16,626 bases of DNA from Rhodospirillaceae bacterium (lineage in GTDB: Bacteria > Pseudomonadota > Alphaproteobacteria > MPNO01 > UBA2964): contig JABJKO010000010.1 in NCBI GenBank assembly GCA_018660305.1, positions 1 to 16,626 on the forward strand, in the 5' to 3' direction. Under the pieces are notes generated by a model that saw nothing but the letters and a program-made list of their open reading frames with translations, ran no database searches and had not been told where the DNA came from. Positions 13,677 to 16,626 of the stretch are shown one piece after another (positions within the stretch are counted from its first letter, which is position 1; every line of letters starts with the position of its first letter). Position numbers and translations under genes: made by a program.

Positions 13677-13713
13677 ACGAAACAGCCTGAACGGCACGGC
13701 CTAACGAAAACGG

Positions 13714-14985
13714 TCAACCTCCTGCGAAATCGTCCGGCCCGTAGGCGCCGGGATGGCGGACTTTTACCGCCCGCAGTTCGTCCATGGTCTGACAGCCAAG
13801 CTGTCCCATGGTGGCGGCAAGCTCTTCCTTGAACAGCTCGATCAGATGGCTGGGCCCGGCACCGCCCAGCGCGCCCAGGCTCCACAGGAAGGCCTTGCCG
13901 GCGAAACCCGCGTCCGCCCCCTGCGCCACCGCCCGCGCCACGTCGACCCCCGACCGCACACCGCTGTCGAGGATGAGGCGCGCCTTGCCGCCCACCGCCG
14001 CTGCAACCGCCGGCAACGCATCGATCGAGGCCGGCAGCGCTTCGATCTGGCGCCCGCCATGGTTGGTCACCATCAGCCCATCGAGCCCAAGCCCGACCGC
14101 CCGTTCGGCGTCGGCCGGATGTAGCACGCCCTTCATGATCAGCGGGCCCTTCCAGGCATCGCGGTAACGCGCGATCTCGTCCCAGGTAAAGGCGCCGCCG
14201 CCCTCGGCACGGATGAACTTCGTCGAATCCTCGATGCTGGTCTTGCCATCCATATAGGGACGCAGATTCACAAAGCGTGGAATGCCATTGCGCATCATGG
14301 AGAACAGCCATGGTGGCGACGACATGGCGTCCAGCTTCAGCCGGGTGGTCAGTTTGAACGGCGTCATGATGCCGCTCTTTACCTCGCGCGGCCTTGTGGT
14401 CCGCACCGGTGAATCCCAGGTCAGCATAAGCGCATGCACCCCGGCCGCTTCGGCCCGGCGCACAAGATCGAGGCCGATTTTGTGCTCGTTGCGGGCAAAG
14501 CGATAGAGCTGCAACCACAGCACATCGGGTGCCAGCTCCATGGCCTGCTCGATGGTGATGGCCGACAGCATTCCCAACGTATAGGGGATGCGTGCGGCCT
14601 GGGCGGCCTTGGCGAAATAAGTTTCGGCACCAGGGAAGCCGGTACCCGGGCCGCCGATGGGCGAAATGCCGATGGGGGCGCTGTACGCCCGGCCGAACAG
14701 TTCCACGTCGGTGGGCGGTGGCCCCACCAGCTTGCCGTAGCGCGGCACCATCTCGATGGAATCCAGGGCGCCCCAGTTGCGGGCAATGCCGGTATCGGCG
14801 CCGGCGCCGCCATCCACATACTCGAACGCGAAGTTGGGCATGCGCTTGCGCGCCCGCGCCCGCAAATCCAAGGCGGTTGGAAAGCGCCGCTTCAGCTGGT
14901 GGTGTTCCGGCTGCATCAGGGCCGGGCTCTTTGCCGGCGCGGCCTGAGAAGTCGTCTCGGATTGAGTTGTTGTCGTGTCGGGCAT
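13714..14985 (-). CDS. FMN-dependent alpha-hydroxyacid dehydrogenase/oxidase (LldD family)
   Basis: 423 aa TIM-barrel flavoenzyme of the L-lactate dehydrogenase, glycolate oxidase and mandelate dehydrogenase family, which oxidises 2-hydroxyacids to 2-oxoacids. Seen are FAFEYVDGGAGADTGIARNW (53-72), APIGISPIGGPGTGFPGAE (103-121), LQLYRF, LTWDSPVRTTRPRE (188-201), GPLIMKGVLHPADAERA (Lys285) and the active-site block VTNHGGRQIE (His309, Arg312), then LILDSGVRSGVDVARA for the FMN phosphate. The usual HGGRQLD is HGGRQIE here, and the segment after TWD is Arg-rich, so the substrate may not be lactate. The first 30 residues are a disordered Thr/Gln/Ala-rich lead. The start is ATG at 14985 with GAGG upstream. 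It follows the Sel1/SPOR gene by 97 bp on the same strand. Confidence 0.9.
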   Translation of the reverse strand: MPDTTTTQSETTSQAAPAKSPALMQPEHHQLKRRFPTALDLRARARKRMPNFAFEYVDGGAGADTGIARNWGALDSIEMVPRYGKLVGPPPTDVELFGRAYSAPIGISPIGGPGTGFPGAETYFAKAAQAARIPYTLGMLSAITIEQAMELAPDVLWLQLYRFARNEHKIGLDLVRRAEAAGVHALMLTWDSPVRTTRPREVKSGIMTPFKLTTRLKLDAMSSPPWLFSMMRNGIPRFVNLRPYMDGKTSIEDSTKFIRAEGGGAFTWDEIARYRDAWKGPLIMKGVLHPADAERAVGLGLDGLMVTNHGGRQIEALPASIDALPAVAAAVGGKARLILDSGVRSGVDVARAVAQGADAGFAGKAFLWSLGALGGAGPSHLIELFKEELAATMGQLGCQTMDELRAVKVRHPGAYGPDDFAGG

Positions 14986-15082
14986 GGGAACGCCTCTGAG
15001 AGATTGACGGTGAAGCCTGCGGCGATCTTACTCCGCCACGGCCGGATAGCGAAAGGCGCGCCCCGAGAACCGCTAAGACACG

Positions 15083-15979
15083 CTATTGCTTGACCACCAT
15101 GCAGCCCTGGTTATGCGCCGAGAGCTTGCGGCAGAGCGATTGGGCGGCCGCCCGGTCATCCAGAGGACCCGCGCGCAGACGGTAGAACGTCCCCCGTTCG
15201 CCGAGATCGGCATGGACCGGCACGATTTTGAGATCGCCGAGAATGGTCTTATGGACAATGCTCAGCCGCGCCGCTTCCTTTTCCGCGACGGCCTTGCGTT
15301 TAAGGGCCCCCAGCTGAATTCGAAACGCGCCGCGCGCGACCGGTACGACCGGTATGACCGCTGCGATTGGTGCGATCGGTGCGACAACGGCAACGGGCTT
15401 CTTCTCAGCTCCCATTGACGGCTGAACCTTCGGTGGCGGCGATACCGGTGCCATAGCGCGGCGCTTTTCCATTAGAATAAGGAAATTGTTTTCGGCTCTG
15501 GCATAGCCTTGCTCGGCCGCCTTGCGGAACCAGTTCATAGCTTTCGCCTCATCCCGCGGCACGCCCTCGCCCCTCAGATACATGACCGCAAGGTTGTTCT
15601 GGGCCCTGGCGTGTCCCTGCTCGGCGGCTTTACGGGTCCATGCCACCGCTTTTCCGAAATCCTGCGGCACGCCCTGGCCTTTACGGTACATGACGGCGAG
15701 GTTGTTCTGGGCCGTGGCAAGTCCCTGCTCGGCCGCCTTGCGGAACCACGCCGCCGCCCCGGAAACATCCTGGGGAACCCCTCGGCCTTTTAGGGACATG
15801 ACGGCCAGATCGTTTTGCGCCCTGGCATTTCCCTTTTCGGCGAGGGGGCGCAAAATGATGAGAGCCAAATTGTAATCGCCGCGTTTGTAGGCGGCGTGTC
15901 CATCCAGGAAGTCCCGCGCCTGTGTGGGATGCACCGCGAGAAACACCAGAACAAGGCCTATGGAAACGCGTCTGAGCAT
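15083..15979 (-). CDS. Exported Sel1-repeat protein with C-terminal SPOR domain
   Basis: 298 aa. Residues 1-21 form a signal peptide (MLRRVSIGLVLVFLAVHPTQ then A), with predicted cleavage after HPTQA, which fixes the start at 15979 rather than an upstream in-frame ATG. Residues 30-171 are Sel1-type TPRs: a first partial unit (AYKRGDYNLALIILRPLAEK), three near-identical 36-residue units (52-87, 88-123, 124-159; consensus A-AQNNLAVMY-KG-GVP-D, then WFRKAAEQG) and a partial unit. A Pro/Val/Ala linker (177-216) leads to a SPOR domain (217-296; FRIQLGALKRKAVAEKEAAR to FYRLRAGPL). SPOR domains bind denuded peptidoglycan at the septum, so this is probably a periplasmic cell-envelope or division scaffold. 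No enzymatic motif is visible. Confidence 0.88.
   Translation of the reverse strand: MLRRVSIGLVLVFLAVHPTQARDFLDGHAAYKRGDYNLALIILRPLAEKGNARAQNDLAVMSLKGRGVPQDVSGAAAWFRKAAEQGLATAQNNLAVMYRKGQGVPQDFGKAVAWTRKAAEQGHARAQNNLAVMYLRGEGVPRDEAKAMNWFRKAAEQGYARAENNFLILMEKRRAMAPVSPPPKVQPSMGAEKKPVAVVAPIAPIAAVIPVVPVARGAFRIQLGALKRKAVAEKEAARLSIVHKTILGDLKIVPVHADLGERGTFYRLRAGPLDDRAAAQSLCRKLSAHNQGCMVVKQ
15332..15385. repeat. Six-copy 9-bp tandem repeat inside the Sel1/SPOR gene
   Basis: Six degenerate copies of CGGTRYGAY (for example CGGTACGAC, CGGTATGAC, TGGTGCGAT, CGGTGCGAC) run head to tail. They encode the Val/Ile/Pro/Ala linker before the SPOR domain. Multiples of 9 keep the frame, so linker length could vary between strains. 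Confidence 0.65.
15503..15826. repeat. Three 108-bp direct repeats encoding Sel1 units
   Basis: Three tandem 108-bp units correspond to protein residues 52-159. They are similar enough in DNA, as well as protein, to suggest fairly recent duplication and possible copy-number change by recombination. Confidence 0.7.
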
Positions 15980-16121
15980 AGGCGAATTTAGCGCCCCTTG
16001 GGGCTGGATGACCAGAGGTTGCGCTATGGTCTTTAGCGAGGCCACCCTTCCTTGACATCGCCCCTCTCCGCGCGGAACGTACTGCGCAGGCAAACGAGCT
16101 TGGCAGATGAGGGCAGCATTC

Positions 16122-16626
16122 ATGACCAACAACACAAACACCCGATGGGTCGGGAGCTGGGCGACGACCATGGCGCCCACCGACGGCATCACGCTCGGCG
16201 GGCAGACGATCCGGATGATGGCGCGCGTCAGTATCGGCGGCTCGACCATCCGGGTGCGGATTTCCAACGCCTATGGGCTGCAAAAGCTCAGGGTCGGCGC
16301 GGCAACCATCGCGCTGCGCGACGAGGCGGCAAAGATCGTTCCGGGATCATTGCAAAAGCTGAGTTTCGACGGCGCATCCGCAACCACAATTGGGATCGGC
16401 GCGCTGGCGGTCAGCGATCCGCTGGACTTTCCTCTGCCGGCGCTGGGCGATGTGGCGGTGAGCGTCTATCTGCCGGATGACATCGGCGAGGATTTCCAGG
16501 TCACCGGCCATGGCAATGCCCGTCAGACCAACTATTTCTCGCCCCCAGGAGATCATACCCAGGATACCGACTTGGCTGGCGAGACGACCGAGGCCAATCT
16601 GTTTGTCAGCGCCATCGATGTGGTAG
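16122..16626 (+). CDS. SGNH/GDSL-family hydrolase, N-terminal part (runs off right edge)
   Basis: 168 codons are open to the window edge. ATG at 16122 has GAGGG 8 bases upstream. The protein begins MTNNTNTRWVGSWATTMAPT and continues TIRMMARVSIGGSTIRVRIS, then AYGLQKLRVGAATIALRD and DFPLPALGDVAVSVYLPDD. This is the beta-rich N-terminal module that precedes the GDSL catalytic block in a class of bacterial SGNH esterases, as I recall the family. The catalytic Ser and the GDS motif would lie beyond the edge, so activity cannot be judged. No signal peptide is obvious. It diverges from the Sel1/SPOR gene over 142 bp; a TTGACA at 16052-16057 could be its -35, but no good -10 is seen. Confidence 0.78.
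   Translation, partial: MTNNTNTRWVGSWATTMAPTDGITLGGQTIRMMARVSIGGSTIRVRISNAYGLQKLRVGAATIALRDEAAKIVPGSLQKLSFDGASATTIGIGALAVSDPLDFPLPALGDVAVSVYLPDDIGEDFQVTGHGNARQTNYFSPPGDHTQDTDLAGETTEANLFVSAIDVV

Noticed and set aside
15980..16267. Upstream in-frame extension of the Sel1/SPOR gene
   Set aside because: It would bury the clear signal peptide at MLRRVSIGLV inside the chain and overlap the SGNH gene on the other strand.
16052..16480. Plus-strand open frame in a different frame from the SGNH gene
   Set aside because: Arg/Gly-rich translation without motifs; the frame from ATG 16122 has an RBS and a recognisable SGNH N-terminal module and stays open to the edge.

Overview
The window is GC-rich chromosomal DNA from an alphaproteobacterium, probably a free-living Rhodospirillales-like or related marine/soil lineage. 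The main pointer is the left end, where tRNA-Tyr(GTA), tRNA-Gly(TCC) and tuf form a minus-strand cluster next to a divergent rlmB, an arrangement I associate with Alphaproteobacteria. The three tRNA genes encode their CCA ends. The lineage call is inference; no rRNA is present.

Layout. 1-478 (minus): start of tuf (EF-Tu), tRNA-Gly and tRNA-Tyr behind a near-consensus promoter. 675-2989 (plus): rlmB, overlapped by 4 bp (ATGA) by a TPR protein that carries protein arginine methyltransferase signatures. 2999-6779 (minus): a luciferase-like flavin monooxygenase, a patatin-like lipase with an AT-rich promoter, and a tightly coupled pair of probable non-haem Fe(II) oxygenases (cupin and PhyH). 6941-7798 (plus): a short-chain dehydrogenase divergent from PhyH, followed by tRNA-Thr(TGT). 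7953-9000: intergenic sequence with decayed repeats and a perfect 14-bp hairpin around an NTF2-like gene (minus). 9001-9936 (minus): a hydroxycinnamoyl-CoA hydratase-lyase-like crotonase. 9937-10441: a 505-bp gap with an operator-like inverted repeat, repeat remnants and a possible gene relic. 10442-13676 (plus): a three-gene cluster with a two-domain class II aldolase (N-terminal domain apparently dead), a nitrilase-family amidohydrolase with an apparent ATA start, and a SAM methyltransferase. 13714-15979 (minus): an FMN-dependent alpha-hydroxyacid dehydrogenase and an exported Sel1/SPOR protein. 16122 to the right edge (plus): N-terminal part of an SGNH/GDSL hydrolase.

How it fits together. 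The left end is housekeeping (translation, rRNA modification). The rest is accessory catabolism of the kind common in metabolically versatile Alphaproteobacteria: flavin and iron oxygenases, SDR, CoA lyase, aldolase, amidase, methyltransferase and hydroxyacid dehydrogenase. Its substrates cannot be named from sequence. The most notable items are the bacterial PRMT9-like architecture, the aldolase/pseudo-aldolase fusion with its nitrilase and methyltransferase partners, the ATA-start nitrilase, and the crotonase whose phenol-binding residues appear to be replaced. I saw no CRISPR array, intact insertion sequence, phage or recognisable defence operon.
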